Origin: Pseudanabaena sp. UWO311
GTDB taxonomy: Bacteria; Cyanobacteriota; Cyanobacteriia; Pseudanabaenales; Pseudanabaenaceae
Direction of reading: 5' to 3'
Assembly (NCBI RefSeq): GCF_006937785.1
Contig: NZ_SJEE01000005.1
Span: forward strand, 124,001-188,000
Length of the DNA: 64,000 nt
The notes beneath the pieces were generated by a model, which saw only the letters and a list, made by a program, of their open reading frames with translations, was not told the DNA's origin and did no database searches. Both the position numbers and the translations under genes were made by a program. This document shows, piece after piece, positions 1 through 8,442 of the stretch (position 1 is the stretch's first letter; each line of letters starts with the position of its first letter).

Positions 1-374
1 AGTACCAAAAACAAACGAAATAAATCAATTAAGAGTTTAGGAACTCGCGCCCGCCAAGTATCAGCTTTTGCTTGCTCAAAAATGATCGCGTTCAGTAACG
101 ACAAGGCTGCGTGCAGTACACAAATCCAAAATAGAGTTTGGACACTTTTAACAATGTCATCATCAGCAGGACGTTGCAACACATACTGAATAAACAGCAT
201 GAACGCGAGCATTGGCAGTACCAAGTTTCGCACTACTTGTAAGGTGGCTGCGAGAGGACGGCGGCGATGTTGTAGGCGATAAATAACTTCGCCAAGGATA
301 ATTACTGATAGAGCTAATCCGACAATTAAAGCGATCGCTGAAATAAATAAATGATTGGCACTAGGTTGCAGCAT
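1..374 (-). CDS. Integral membrane protein, N-terminal part (possible MscS-type channel)
   Basis: Reading leftwards from an ATG at 374 the frame is open to the window edge (about 124 residues, C-terminus missing). It begins MLQPSANHLFISAIALIV and shows a hydrophobic segment at about residues 8-30, a basic stretch rich in HRRRP, and two further hydrophobic segments near residues 50-65 and 80-100. This hydrophobic N-terminus followed by an amphipathic linker resembles cyanobacterial mechanosensitive channels of the MscS superfamily, but the diagnostic pore domain would lie outside the window, so the family call is an inference. It starts 24 bp after the stop of the YacP-type gene on the same strand and is probably cotranscribed with it. 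Confidence 0.6.
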   Translation of the reverse strand, partial: MLQPSANHLFISAIALIVGLALSVIILGEVIYRLQHRRRPLAATLQVVRNLVLPMLAFMLFIQYVLQRPADDDIVKSVQTLFWICVLHAALSLLNAIIFEQAKADTWRARVPKLLIDLFRLFLV

Positions 375-398
375 ATTGTGATTTCCAAATAGGGAAGC

Positions 399-944
399 TT
401 AATTCAAACTATTGCGCCACTTAGCTAATTGAGCTTTGGTCTGACTATCAATGCGATTTCCCAATAAATTATTCGTATTCGCTTTTTGATTCTTTTGACG
501 ACTTTGAACCGATCGCATCGTAGCTTCCACTTCCTGTTCTAGCGCTGGTGCTGATAGCCACTCCGCCCCAAACCCAACTGCGGTTAACTGCTGAGCACGA
601 TCGGATGTCACCACAATAATGCGTTTTAAATGTCTTAGAGGATCACGGCGATACTTGCCACATTGACGCTCGATATAAGTATCCGCCGTTTCGTTGTGAT
701 CGGTAAAATATAATCTTAGATTTTTGGTTATTTTTTCGGCTTTAGCTGGTGTCGCCTGCACATAAGCATCGAATACTAAAGTCGTTTTATAGCCGTGATA
801 AGCACTAAAGTTCACCATCGTCTCGGTTAAATGCGATCGGGCAATATCAAACCCTTGCAGATCTCGAATTTCCTGCAAGTGCTTCCAAAACCCAATTACG
901 TTATAGCCGTCCACCAACATAACTGGTGGATGTTCCGAAGACAT
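399..944 (-). CDS. NYN-domain ribonuclease of the YacP/Rae1 family
   Basis: A 181-residue cytoplasmic protein. The NYN (PIN-like) nuclease fold is indicated by the acidic residues expected for metal binding: LVDGYNVIG near residues 10-18, VFDAY near 58-62, ETADTYIE near 85-92 and VTSDRAQQ near 112-119. In the family these acidic residues bind Mg2+; the Bacillus homologue Rae1 cleaves mRNA on the ribosome, and the role in cyanobacteria is less certain. The polar tail rich in Q and N is typical of less conserved ends. It is the upstream gene of an apparent two-gene unit with the membrane protein at 1-374. Confidence 0.88.
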   Translation of the reverse strand: MSSEHPPVMLVDGYNVIGFWKHLQEIRDLQGFDIARSHLTETMVNFSAYHGYKTTLVFDAYVQATPAKAEKITKNLRLYFTDHNETADTYIERQCGKYRRDPLRHLKRIIVVTSDRAQQLTAVGFGAEWLSAPALEQEVEATMRSVQSRQKNQKANTNNLLGNRIDSQTKAQLAKWRNSLN

Positions 945-1437
945 AGTATTAGACCGCTAGTTAGAATTACTTATTTCAATTCTGACATTAGACTTTACAA
1001 ATGTTGCATTTGTCACCGATCAAATACCACATGGTTTTAATCTCTCTAACTTTAATGTCATCATGACTCAAATGGCGATAGCGAACTCACATTAACTTTA
1101 GGTGTATAGCAATGCAAGAACCCAAAAGATGAGTGGCGGCGCGAAGCGCCGCATCACTAATTCTTGGTTGGGAATATCCTCAATCATTTATGAGATTAAA
1201 TAGTTTGAGAAATTGCAACTCTTTGAGTCGCACTCTCTCAAATTATTTAGGATTGCTATATCACTATCAAATTTGATATTCTTTTAAACTATGAGGTGAT
1301 TTTAAAGTTAATCTCGTTGCTATTAGCCTAATAGATCCATAATTATGCTGATCTTGCCGGACTAAGTAGTATAAAGTTTTTTTTGCTGAGATTGCTCAAT
1401 AAGAAGTTAGAGGAATTTTTAAATCAGGGAGCATTTT
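945..1437. other. Intergenic region with one decayed H-type hairpin
   Basis: No credible gene is seen. The region separates the divergent YacP-type gene and the small membrane protein, so it should carry both promoters. It holds one hairpin-type repeat (1119-1172) and is otherwise AT-rich. No clear riboswitch or operator was recognised. Confidence 0.6.
1119..1172. repeat. H-type long hairpin, partly decayed
   Basis: The tip GGCGGCGC-GAA-GCGCCGC is intact and the outer arms begin GAACCCAAAAGAT, but the right arm (TAATTCTTGGTTGGG) has mismatches, unlike most other copies. It is not directly at a gene end, which may explain weaker selection for pairing. Confidence 0.7.
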
Positions 1438-1935
1438 ATGACCATAGAAAGCCTTCTAACACTCTATAAAATACCTATTCTTTTATTAGTATTTTTATCT
1501 CCTTGGCTAGCTTACTACATTTGCATATTTGTTCCTGGGACTAAAGAGGAACCCTATGTATTAAGTGTAAATTTGAGCATATCTGCATTTGTAGCTATTG
1601 TGTTCGCTGGTTACATAGCCTATGCCAGCAATACTGGAGTCTGGGGAAAATTAGGCAAGGAAGCGGATATTTTGTTGCTTTTATCTGCCCCTTATCACGT
1701 AATCTGCTCGATTATTCTTGCGAAAAAACGGATGCCACTTAGTCGGATTCCAGCCTTTAAATTCATCCAAGGCTTGATGTTAATGTCAATGGTATTCATA
1801 TTTTTATCATGGATTTCTAGCAGGATTCATTTATATTTCTTCTCATACTTGCCTTTTAACTCATTTTTAATAATTTTGGCAATAGTTCTCCTAATAGGTT
1901 ATGTAGGCTATACCAAAGTCTTTGGAGAAGATTAG
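1438..1935 (+). CDS. Small multi-pass membrane protein of unknown function
   Basis: A 165-residue protein preceded by a plausible ribosome binding site (GGGAG about 8 nt before the ATG). Hydrophobic segments lie near residues 11-32, 45-65, 76-94, 108-128 and 138-160, so four or five membrane spans are likely, with short loops and no recognisable catalytic motif. I do not recognise the family. Base composition is more AT-rich than its neighbours. It stands alone between a divergent nuclease gene and recA, and nothing around it suggests a role. Confidence 0.7.
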   Translation: MTIESLLTLYKIPILLLVFLSPWLAYYICIFVPGTKEEPYVLSVNLSISAFVAIVFAGYIAYASNTGVWGKLGKEADILLLLSAPYHVICSIILAKKRMPLSRIPAFKFIQGLMLMSMVFIFLSWISSRIHLYFFSYLPFNSFLIILAIVLLIGYVGYTKVFGED

Positions 1936-2309
1936 TATAAATAAGCTATAGAGTGGACTTCTAGTGTTTAGAATTTGGAGAAGACAGAATTGATATTTAA
2001 AGATATTTAAATTTCATTCTGCATAACCTTAAAAAATAGCTTTTCAAATTATAGAAAATTCACCGAACTCATATTCATGTCAGGGCAAATATCTGGGTTC
2101 AAGATCAGGATTGGAACTAAACTTAATTTGATGAACAAGAGATCATACAAATGTTACGTCTTTTTATTGAAGATTTTTAGTACAAATATCTAAATGCTAG
2201 CAAAATCAAGGTAGTCACTTAAATTTCAGCACAAATTTAACACCTCAAATGCAGAAGCTTAGTGTCATAATGAGGCAGACTTACTAAACGAACTAAACCT
2301 CGAACGGCA
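1936..2309. other. AT-rich region upstream of recA
   Basis: Expected to hold the recA promoter. I looked for a cyanobacterial LexA-type box and saw no convincing match. No open frame or hairpin repeat stands out. Confidence 0.5.
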
Positions 2310-3449
2310 ATGGCGAAAAATTCTTCTGCAACGGCAAATAGTCAAGTTGATAAGACTGCTGCGATCGCTCAAGCTGCAAAGACAAACATCAGCCCTGAGA
2401 AAAAGAAAGCGCTCGATGCAATCATGCAAAAAATCGAGAAGGATCATGGGAAAGGCGCAATCATGCGTCTTGGCGATGCTACCAATATGCGTGTTGAGAC
2501 CATCCCTAGCGGCGCATTACCTCTCGACCTTGCCCTAGGTGGTGGACTCCCCAAAGGTCGAGTCATCGAAGTGTACGGGCCAGAAAGCTCAGGTAAAACC
2601 ACTCTAGTACTTCATGCGATCGCCGAAGTCCAGAAACGTGGTGGCATTGCCGCCTTTGTTGATGCTGAACATGCCCTAGATCCAACTTATGCAGCTGCTG
2701 TAGGTGTTGATATTAATAACCTACTGATTTCCCAGCCTGACTCAGGCGAAATGGCACTGGAAATTGTCGATAACCTCGTGCGATCGATGGCAGTAGATAT
2801 CATTGCGATCGACTCTGTGGCAGCCCTCGTGCCTCGTGCTGAAATCGAAGGTGAAATGGGCGCATCCCACGTTGGGTTGCAAGCAAGACTAATGAGTCAA
2901 GCCCTTCGTAAGATCACGGCCAATGTCGGCAGATCCAACTGCATCGTCATTTTCTTGAATCAGTTGCGGCAAAAAATCGGCGTTTCCTATGGCAGCCCTG
3001 AAGTAACCACAGGCGGAACTGCCCTGAAGTTCTATGCTTCTGTACGTCTAGATATTCGTCGCATCCAAACCCTCAAAAAGGGCACTGAAGAATATGGGAT
3101 TCGCGCCAAGGTCAAAGTTGCTAAAAATAAAGTTGCGCCACCTTTTCGGATCGCCGAGTTTGACATTATTTTTGGGAAAGGAATTTCTACGGTTGGTTGC
3201 CTAGTCGATCTCGCCGAAGAAATGAGCATCATCGTGCGTAAGGGTGCTTGGTATAGCTATCAAGGCGACAACATCGGACAAGGCCGAGATAATACGATCA
3301 AATACATGGAAGACAAGCCAGAATTTGCTCAAGATGTCGAACGCCAAGTACGCGAAAAATTATCCGCAGGTGTTGAGGTTTCGGCGACAAAAGTAGTCCC
3401 CGAAGAAATTGAACCTGAAGATGATGAACTAATAGTAGAAGACTTCTAA
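2310..3449 (+). CDS. recA: Recombinase RecA
   Basis: RecA binds single-stranded DNA, catalyses ATP-dependent strand exchange and stimulates LexA-type self-cleavage. At 379 residues it is slightly longer than the E. coli protein, with a polar N-terminal extension of about 25 residues. Walker A GPESSGKT is at residues 90-97, the Walker B stretch VDIIAIDS near 162-169, loop L1/L2 regions follow, and the acidic C-terminal tail ([12 protein letters not shown]) is typical. The stop codon TAA is also the first three bases of an R1 repeat element, so the gene runs directly into that element, which probably ends the transcript. Confidence 0.98.
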   Translation: MAKNSSATANSQVDKTAAIAQAAKTNISPEKKKALDAIMQKIEKDHGKGAIMRLGDATNMRVETIPSGALPLDLALGGGLPKGRVIEVYGPESSGKTTLVLHAIAEVQKRGGIAAFVDAEHALDPTYAAAVGVDINNLLISQPDSGEMALEIVDNLVRSMAVDIIAIDSVAALVPRAEIEGEMGASHVGLQARLMSQALRKITANVGRSNCIVIFLNQLRQKIGVSYGSPEVTTGGTALKFYASVRLDIRRIQTLKKGTEEYGIRAKVKVAKNKVAPPFRIAEFDIIFGKGISTVGCLVDLAEEMSIIVRKGAWYSYQGDNIGQGRDNTIKYMEDKPEFAQDVERQVREKLSAGVEVSATKVVPEEIEPEDDELIVEDF

Positions 3450-3548
3450 TACTAGATTACAAAATGGCTCTGCCATTTTGTAATCTCAAAACCCTTACGA
3501 GGTTTGGTTTTTAACCACAAAAGTGTCACCACTTTTGTGGTTGGGATA
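3448..3548. repeat. R1 two-hairpin element, copy A
   Basis: About 101 bp beginning TAATAC and ending TTGGGATA. Hairpin 1 (3454-3486) has 15-bp perfect arms around TCT with the conserved core AAAATGGC/GCCATTTT. Hairpin 2 (3513-3542) has 13-bp perfect arms with the conserved core AAAGTG/CACTTT. The spacer contains the conserved AAAACCC...GGTTT motif. It begins inside the recA stop codon and could terminate transcription of recA and, from the other side, of zipN. Confidence 0.85.
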
Positions 3549-3581
3549 GATCAAAAATGATACATAGCGCCACTTTTTAAT

Positions 3582-5747
3582 TTAGAAAACCAACATTTCC
3601 CTAATTAGCCATCGATTATCTTTTTTTACCAAATCATACTCAACTGTATAGCTGGCATCATCTTTTGATGCTCCACGGTCAAGTTCGCCATTATTAAAGT
3701 AATTGCGTGACTCGGAAATCTTGGCAACTACTTTAGCTTTACTATCGCCATCAGGCGTAACAAAATCAACTGCACTTGATTTTGTTTGGTACTGCAAATA
3801 TGAGTTACTCGATTTGAGTTCTTTAGCGCGTCCTTTCCAATCACTAAGAGCAGGATCAATCAAAATTTCTTCTAAAAGATTGTCTTCATATCCCTTGCCA
3901 AGAGCTTTTGATTTAGTAGCTTGCCATGTCTCGATTACTTTGGTAGCAGTTTCTTTGTCCAAAGGTCCTGGTTGAGCAACTGGGGCTGCATTATTTTCCT
4001 TAAGGGCTTGGACTATATTTGTGATTGGCTTTTCTAAGGTTATAGGCTGTGGTTGGGGAGCACCAGTTAAAGCACGAACAGCCCAAACAACTAACCAAAT
4101 AGAGCCAGCAAGCACAGCGATCGCTAAAACAATTACGGTTGCTAAACGACCAACATTAAACTTGCGTTTTGGTAATGATGCGTGACTTGAAGTATGAACT
4201 TGCGATGGACGCTTAATCTCCCTGACGGATTCATTAGCAGCTCTTGTCGAATTTCTAGCAGGTGGCACATTGCTGGCGCGACGAGTGTTAGGAAGATCTC
4301 GCGCTATATTGCGACTACCATTAGCATAGGCAGCAGGTCGCTCAATTACTGGAGTCGCAGAGCGCTGAAAGCGATTAGGTGTCTCAGGGGCGTAAGTAGA
4401 TAGTTTTGGCTCAGCAACGGCACTCTTTGCAGGATTAAGATCAAAATCTCGATTTGCAGGTGGTGACTCATCGAGCGAAGACATTGCTGACAATCGATCG
4501 CCTCCCACTGGCGAAGTCCATTCTGATGACATTGCACCAGTATTAGGTAATTCTTCTAGATATGCTTGCACCTGCTCATCCGCAAAATAATCCTTAAGCG
4601 ATACGATTTGACTCATTAGATCGCGGAAATGTGGATAGACCTCTTCTTGCAGCCAGCGTTCGCTGTAGAGACATAGTCCTGGCAAAAGATCGGGCGCACC
4701 TTCAGAGTTTTGTCGGATATATGCGATTTGATCGTCTTCGCCACTCTGATCGATCGCAGCACTTGCTTCTTCCGTTTGCCCCAGTAACAAAGCACATACA
4801 GCTTTTTCTAAATAAATATCTTGTTTAGCACTGAGTTTAACTAGTAAGCCTTTTGCGCGACGGATTAGTGCGGGCTGACGCTGTGAGAATCCACGCGCAA
4901 TCAACGCATATACTGCGAGATAGGTTGCCACAGAAGACGGACGACGGGCTTCTTCTTCAAACAAGGTTTGCTGCTCGATCGCAGTCATATAGCTACGTAA
5001 TTGCTGAATAAATCGCAAAAAGTCGTCAATACCGAGACTGGAATAATCATTGCCAGAGCCATCAATACCGCGCCGCGCCTCTAGCATCTCTTGCAAAAGT
5101 GACATGCCTTTGCGATGCGCTTCCGTATGATTATCAGGAGATGCTAACAATTCAAGGATTCGATAGGGGCGGAGGCGAAATAGATCGGCTTGAATTTCAC
5201 TGCGAATACTGAGAAATAATCCTTCTCGCAATAAAATTTCTTGGGCCGATTCTAAAGATGAAGCGGCAGATTCATATTGTCCCTGTTTCCAATACTCACG
5301 TCCAAGATCTAGATAGGAAAGCGATACAGAGAGAAGTAAATCAGGATCGTGAGGCGAAATTCTTGCCGACTGATATTCGGCTTCTTCAGGATCGTAATAA
5401 GGTTTAGCAAGAGATAAGACTTTCTCGGATTCGCCGAGTTCATACAAAATCAGTAATAGCCCTGCAAAGTCTTTTTCGTCAGCTTCAATTTGAGGTGGCA
5501 ATGTCAAAACTGGGCGATCGCTATCTACCTCCAATGCATCACCTTCACTTGAAGCGCTAAGGCGATCGCGGTCGGTCAGAGTTTCATAAGCTTTATCAAT
5601 GATGCGCTTACGCGAGGCGATCGCTGCATCAGAATATTCTCGCCTTGGCATAGAGAGCAGGCGATCTCGATGGGCTTGATGGACTTTGTCTAGCCCAGAT
5701 AGGTGTGTTAAACCTAGAATACGGTAACAGTCTAGAGGAACTCTCAC
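3582..5747 (-). CDS. zipN: Cell division protein ZipN/Ftn2 (ARC6-like)
   Basis: A 721-residue homologue of cyanobacterial Ftn2/ZipN and plastid ARC6, which anchors FtsZ at the membrane and organises the divisome. Residues 1-65 form the J-domain-like region (LDCYRILGL, later IIDKAYETLTDRDRL); no intact HPD is seen, as usual for the family. Residues 70-400 are alpha-helical repeat-like, followed by a low-complexity Pro/Ser/Arg linker. One membrane span lies at about 534-557 (RLATVIVLAIAVLAGSIWLV). The C-terminal part after it matches the ARC6-like domain ending in EYDLVKKDNRWLIREMLVF. Transcribed convergently with recA. Confidence 0.93.
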   Translation of the reverse strand: MRVPLDCYRILGLTHLSGLDKVHQAHRDRLLSMPRREYSDAAIASRKRIIDKAYETLTDRDRLSASSEGDALEVDSDRPVLTLPPQIEADEKDFAGLLLILYELGESEKVLSLAKPYYDPEEAEYQSARISPHDPDLLLSVSLSYLDLGREYWKQGQYESAASSLESAQEILLREGLFLSIRSEIQADLFRLRPYRILELLASPDNHTEAHRKGMSLLQEMLEARRGIDGSGNDYSSLGIDDFLRFIQQLRSYMTAIEQQTLFEEEARRPSSVATYLAVYALIARGFSQRQPALIRRAKGLLVKLSAKQDIYLEKAVCALLLGQTEEASAAIDQSGEDDQIAYIRQNSEGAPDLLPGLCLYSERWLQEEVYPHFRDLMSQIVSLKDYFADEQVQAYLEELPNTGAMSSEWTSPVGGDRLSAMSSLDESPPANRDFDLNPAKSAVAEPKLSTYAPETPNRFQRSATPVIERPAAYANGSRNIARDLPNTRRASNVPPARNSTRAANESVREIKRPSQVHTSSHASLPKRKFNVGRLATVIVLAIAVLAGSIWLVVWAVRALTGAPQPQPITLEKPITNIVQALKENNAAPVAQPGPLDKETATKVIETWQATKSKALGKGYEDNLLEEILIDPALSDWKGRAKELKSSNSYLQYQTKSSAVDFVTPDGDSKAKVVAKISESRNYFNNGELDRGASKDDASYTVEYDLVKKDNRWLIREMLVF

Positions 5748-5864
5748 TTTGCTTCTCTACCCAAAACTTCAATTGGAAATGCCGATCTGAACTCCGATAA
5801 TGCCAACCTGTTTGCCTCTCAAATCAAAGATGCTCCGTATCTAATGCACTAAGAACATTTGATG

Positions 5865-5892
5865 TAATGTACTTAATCTTTTAAGTACATTA
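5865..5892. promoter_or_regulatory. 12-bp palindrome upstream of zipN
   Basis: Perfect arms TAATGTACTTAA / TTAAGTACATTA separated by TCTT, about 118 bp upstream of the zipN start. It lacks the GC-rich tip and T-run of a terminator, so it may be an operator; no regulator is identified. Confidence 0.4.
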
Positions 5893-5951
5893 AACGCCCG
5901 AATTATACACTAAGTTAATCTACTTGGTGGAAATAGCAAAAAAGTCACCAA

Positions 5952-6004
5952 AACCGATTTTGTGGTTTGCAGCGACGTAGGCACTGCAAACCACAAAATT
6001 GGTT
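5952..6004. repeat. Long hairpin, 21-bp arms
   Basis: Arms of 21 bp with one mismatch (left begins AACCGATTTTGTGG, right ends AAAATTGGTT), loop of 11 nt. It contains TTTGTGGTT, seen also in the AAGTG hairpin of the R1 copy after recA, so it may be a divergent relative. Confidence 0.7.
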
Positions 6005-6051
6005 TCATCAATAGCTGCACTTTATCAGTAGATGGACATAATTAATTTCAA

Positions 6052-6104
6052 ACCAAAACCCTTAAGGTTGCGCCCCTGTTGGGCGCAACCTTAAGGGTTT
6101 TGGT
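6052..6104. terminator. Terminator-like hairpin after the TetR-fusion gene
   Basis: Perfect 24-bp arms (left starts ACCAAAACCCTTAAGG, tip GCGCCC/GGGCGC) with a 5-nt loop CTGTT, ending 9 bp from the stop codon of the minus-strand gene. The arms share the AAACCCTTAA motif of the R2 repeats. Confidence 0.8.
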
Positions 6105-6113
6105 AATTTATTT

Positions 6114-7352
6114 TTAAGAGTCAAGAGCGATCGCTTTATCAATCGCTAACTTTTGATTAAGACGGGTCTGATAAGCTAGCAATTCTTTAGGCTTGATACC
6201 GCTAATGATGCAAAAACTATCGACATCAATGCCCCGCGATAACATTTCAAGACACCAAGTATGTCTTGCTTGATCAATTGTTAAAGGTGAGCCATTCAAA
6301 TTTCGATAGGGCTGTGTCCAACGCTCCCAAAGTTGCTCGATCTCTTCTAGGGAAAGTGGTTTACCGTCGCTACTAAGAACCAAAGACGCAACATCCTCAA
6401 TATTTTTCAGATCTTTTAGATCCTTTAACTCATTCTTGCGAGTCTTAAGGTAAGCACTAAGAGGATTATTAGTTGCCGAGCCATAGCGATGACCGAGAAT
6501 TTTTTGATTGAGTGGTACTGATCTCTCATTACCAGTAGCATCCCTAGTTAGTAAAATTCCGTGGTTAGCTTGGTGCTGATAGTCTTTTAATCGCAAACGA
6601 GTAATATCGAGTGCCGTCAGCCCTGCCCCAAACAGCAAATAAGCGATCGCATAGTCCTTTGCCCCACATTTTTTAGCTTGTAACAGGATTTCGCGTACAG
6701 TCTCCGCAGAGATATCGTTAATTGGTTGCGCTTGGGCGAGCGGGTTAACTTCTTGAATAAACATATCGACAAGCGTACTGACAAACTCGTCGCGATCACG
6801 CCAAATTGCCTGCACATCGCTGGTTAAAGTGATCACCGCGTAGCCCAAAATACAAGTATTCAATAAGTTAGCAAGCTTGAGCGGGGGCAAAGAATATTGC
6901 AAGCGCGAATTGACCAATACATCATTGATAGCAGTTGCGATCGTTTGATTAACTTGGTTAATACCTTGCGCCAATGCTTGTCGGCTTTCGAGAGGATATT
7001 GTCCTGCCTCGCCAACTAGCGATCGCACCAATTCAGGCACACTTTCAAGAGCCCGCAACGAACTCTGAATGTAATATTTGAGAAATCTCCGCAAATCACT
7101 CTGACTAGAGATATCCGACACCATGAGCGACTCTCCCACTTGCGCCAACACCAAATATTTTTGCAGACATTCTTGCAATACCGCTAGCAATAACCCATGT
7201 TTATTTCCAAAATGCCGAAATAGAGTTACTTCATTGACCTGAGCGAAGTCCGCGATTTGGCGCGTAGTTGTCTCGGTGATTCCTTTGCTAGCAAACAACT
7301 CTAGGGCTGTATTGACTATGCGTTGACGAGTAGGAATTCGAGATACAGACAT
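6114..7352 (-). CDS. TetR-type DNA-binding domain fused to degenerate tyrosine-recombinase domain
   Basis: About 412 residues from the ATG at 7352; in-frame extensions to ATG 7367 and TTG 7382 overlap an operator-like palindrome. Residues 5-55 are a TetR helix-turn-helix (RQRIVNTALELFASKG, then TTRQIADFAQVNEVTLFRHF), followed by a helical ligand-domain-like part to about 195. Residues 205-400 align with XerC/XerD catalytic domains: KDYAIAYLLFGAGL, RLRLKDY, NERSVPLNQ, LTIDQARHTW, MLSRGIDV. The catalytic set is mostly lost: the first Arg (GLR) is Thr, the HxxR His is Asp and the GH His is Ile. It therefore probably acts as a regulator, not a recombinase. It is divergent from a desaturase gene with twin operator-like sites between them, suggesting it controls that gene and itself. 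Confidence 0.85.
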   Translation of the reverse strand: MSVSRIPTRQRIVNTALELFASKGITETTTRQIADFAQVNEVTLFRHFGNKHGLLLAVLQECLQKYLVLAQVGESLMVSDISSQSDLRRFLKYYIQSSLRALESVPELVRSLVGEAGQYPLESRQALAQGINQVNQTIATAINDVLVNSRLQYSLPPLKLANLLNTCILGYAVITLTSDVQAIWRDRDEFVSTLVDMFIQEVNPLAQAQPINDISAETVREILLQAKKCGAKDYAIAYLLFGAGLTALDITRLRLKDYQHQANHGILLTRDATGNERSVPLNQKILGHRYGSATNNPLSAYLKTRKNELKDLKDLKNIEDVASLVLSSDGKPLSLEEIEQLWERWTQPYRNLNGSPLTIDQARHTWCLEMLSRGIDVDSFCIISGIKPKELLAYQTRLNQKLAIDKAIALDS

Positions 7353-7378
7353 GAGAGCATGTACCATTGAGATGATTT

Positions 7379-7393
7379 GCAAGTGATACTTGC
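7379..7393. promoter_or_regulatory. Operator-like palindrome 1
   Basis: GCAAGTGATACTTGC is a perfect 6-3-6 palindrome 26 bp upstream of the TetR-fusion ATG. It matches site 2 in 14 of 15 bases. TetR-family proteins typically bind such palindromes as dimers in divergent promoters, so this is a strong candidate autoregulatory site; binding is inferred. Confidence 0.72.
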
Positions 7394-7429
7394 ATTATTA
7401 CTTAAAAAGCAGTTAAACTTAATATAACT

Positions 7430-7444
7430 GTAAGTGATACTTGC
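7430..7444. promoter_or_regulatory. Operator-like palindrome 2
   Basis: GTAAGTGATACTTGC differs from site 1 by one base, lies 51 bp from it (close to five helical turns) and ends 31 bp before the desaturase ATG. Together the two sites bracket the divergent promoter region. Confidence 0.72.
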
Positions 7445-7475
7445 ATCTCCTCACCACCCCTTAAGTTATTATTTC

Positions 7476-8339
7476 ATGACCGCCACTACTGAAGCCATCT
7501 CAAAAGAACAAAACCTGAACTGGACAAATGTTGCCTTCTTCAGTGTTTTTCATCTCGCTGCCCTAGCTGCGCCTTTTTACTTCTCATGGCAAGCTGTAAT
7601 CCTTACAGTCTTCTTGCATTGGTTATTTGGCAGCATCGGCATCACCTTAGGATATCATCGCTTACTTAGCCATCGGAGCTTTCAAGTGCCTCAGTGGCTG
7701 GAATACATCATCGCTACTATCGGCGCATTTGCACTACAAGGTGGTCCAGTATTTTGGGTGGGCGGACATCGTCAACATCACGGTTTTACAGAAGATAATC
7801 AAAAAGATCCCTACTCGGCAAACAAAGGTTTTTGGTGGAGCCACATGATGTGGATCATGTACTCCAAGCCTGAGCATTTTCAGCGTTCCAATTACAGTAA
7901 ATTTGCCCCTGATCTGGCTAACGATTCTTACTACAAGTTTTTAGATGTTTACTTCTTGTTGTTGCAAGTTCCACTCGCCGCACTGCTCTATGTCGTTGGA
8001 GAATATGTTTTCTCTGGACTAGGTGCATCATTTTTGGTGTACGGTGTGGCAGTACGCTCAGTGTTTCTTTGGCATAGCACTTGGTTGATTAACTCGGCTT
8101 GTCACAAATGGGGTTACAAAAACTTTACGGAAACCTCCGATCATTCCACCAACCTTTGGTGGGCTGCGATTTTGACCTACGGCGAAGGATGGCACAACAA
8201 TCACCATGCATTTCCTAAGTCGGCGCGTTCTGGCTTGAAATGGTGGGAAATCGATCCAACTTGGGGTGTAATCAATTTGCTGCAAGCAGTCGGCTTGGCG
8301 AAGAAAGTCTACTTACCTGAGCCTTGGCAAGCTAAATAA
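7476..8339 (+). CDS. desC: Membrane fatty acid delta-9 desaturase (DesC-like)
   Basis: Introduces the first double bond in acyl chains of membrane lipids using ferredoxin and a di-iron centre. The 287-residue protein has the three histidine boxes: HRLLSH at 61-66, HRQHH at 98-102 and HNNHH at 240-244, with hydrophobic segments at about 17-50, 75-92 and 155-200. ATG 7476 is chosen because the upstream GTG at 7434 lies inside the operator-like palindrome and would add residues not seen in the family. Likely regulated by the divergent TetR-fusion protein. A long terminator follows at once. Confidence 0.94.
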   Translation: MTATTEAISKEQNLNWTNVAFFSVFHLAALAAPFYFSWQAVILTVFLHWLFGSIGITLGYHRLLSHRSFQVPQWLEYIIATIGAFALQGGPVFWVGGHRQHHGFTEDNQKDPYSANKGFWWSHMMWIMYSKPEHFQRSNYSKFAPDLANDSYYKFLDVYFLLLQVPLAALLYVVGEYVFSGLGASFLVYGVAVRSVFLWHSTWLINSACHKWGYKNFTETSDHSTNLWWAAILTYGEGWHNNHHAFPKSARSGLKWWEIDPTWGVINLLQAVGLAKKVYLPEPWQAK

Positions 8340-8370
8340 AAAAGAAAGGGCGCTTAGCGCCCTTTCTTTT
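8340..8370 (+). terminator. Terminator of the desaturase gene
   Basis: Perfect 14-bp arms (AAAAGAAAGGGCGC / GCGCCCTTTCTTTT) with loop TTA, directly after the stop codon and followed by T. Confidence 0.88.
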
Positions 8371-8442
8371 TAGAAATCTAGCAAAAATAGATACATTGAC
8401 GGGATCAGTAGTATGTAAACCTAATACAAAATGGGTTAATCA

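Larger units (their letters stand above)
5748..6113. other. Region with three inverted repeats, no gene
   Basis: Between zipN and the TetR-fusion gene, both on the minus strand. It holds a 12-bp palindrome at 5865-5892, a long hairpin at 5952-6004 and a terminator-like hairpin at 6052-6104. The zipN promoter must lie in its left part. Confidence 0.7.

Noticed and set aside
2160-2309. Possible LexA box before recA
   Set aside because: AGTACAAATATCT is the nearest thing to an RGTAC-N3-type box, but the second half-site does not fit.
7353-7382. Longer TetR-fusion start at TTG 7382 or ATG 7367
   Set aside because: The extension overlaps the operator-like palindrome and adds residues before the usual TetR N-terminus.
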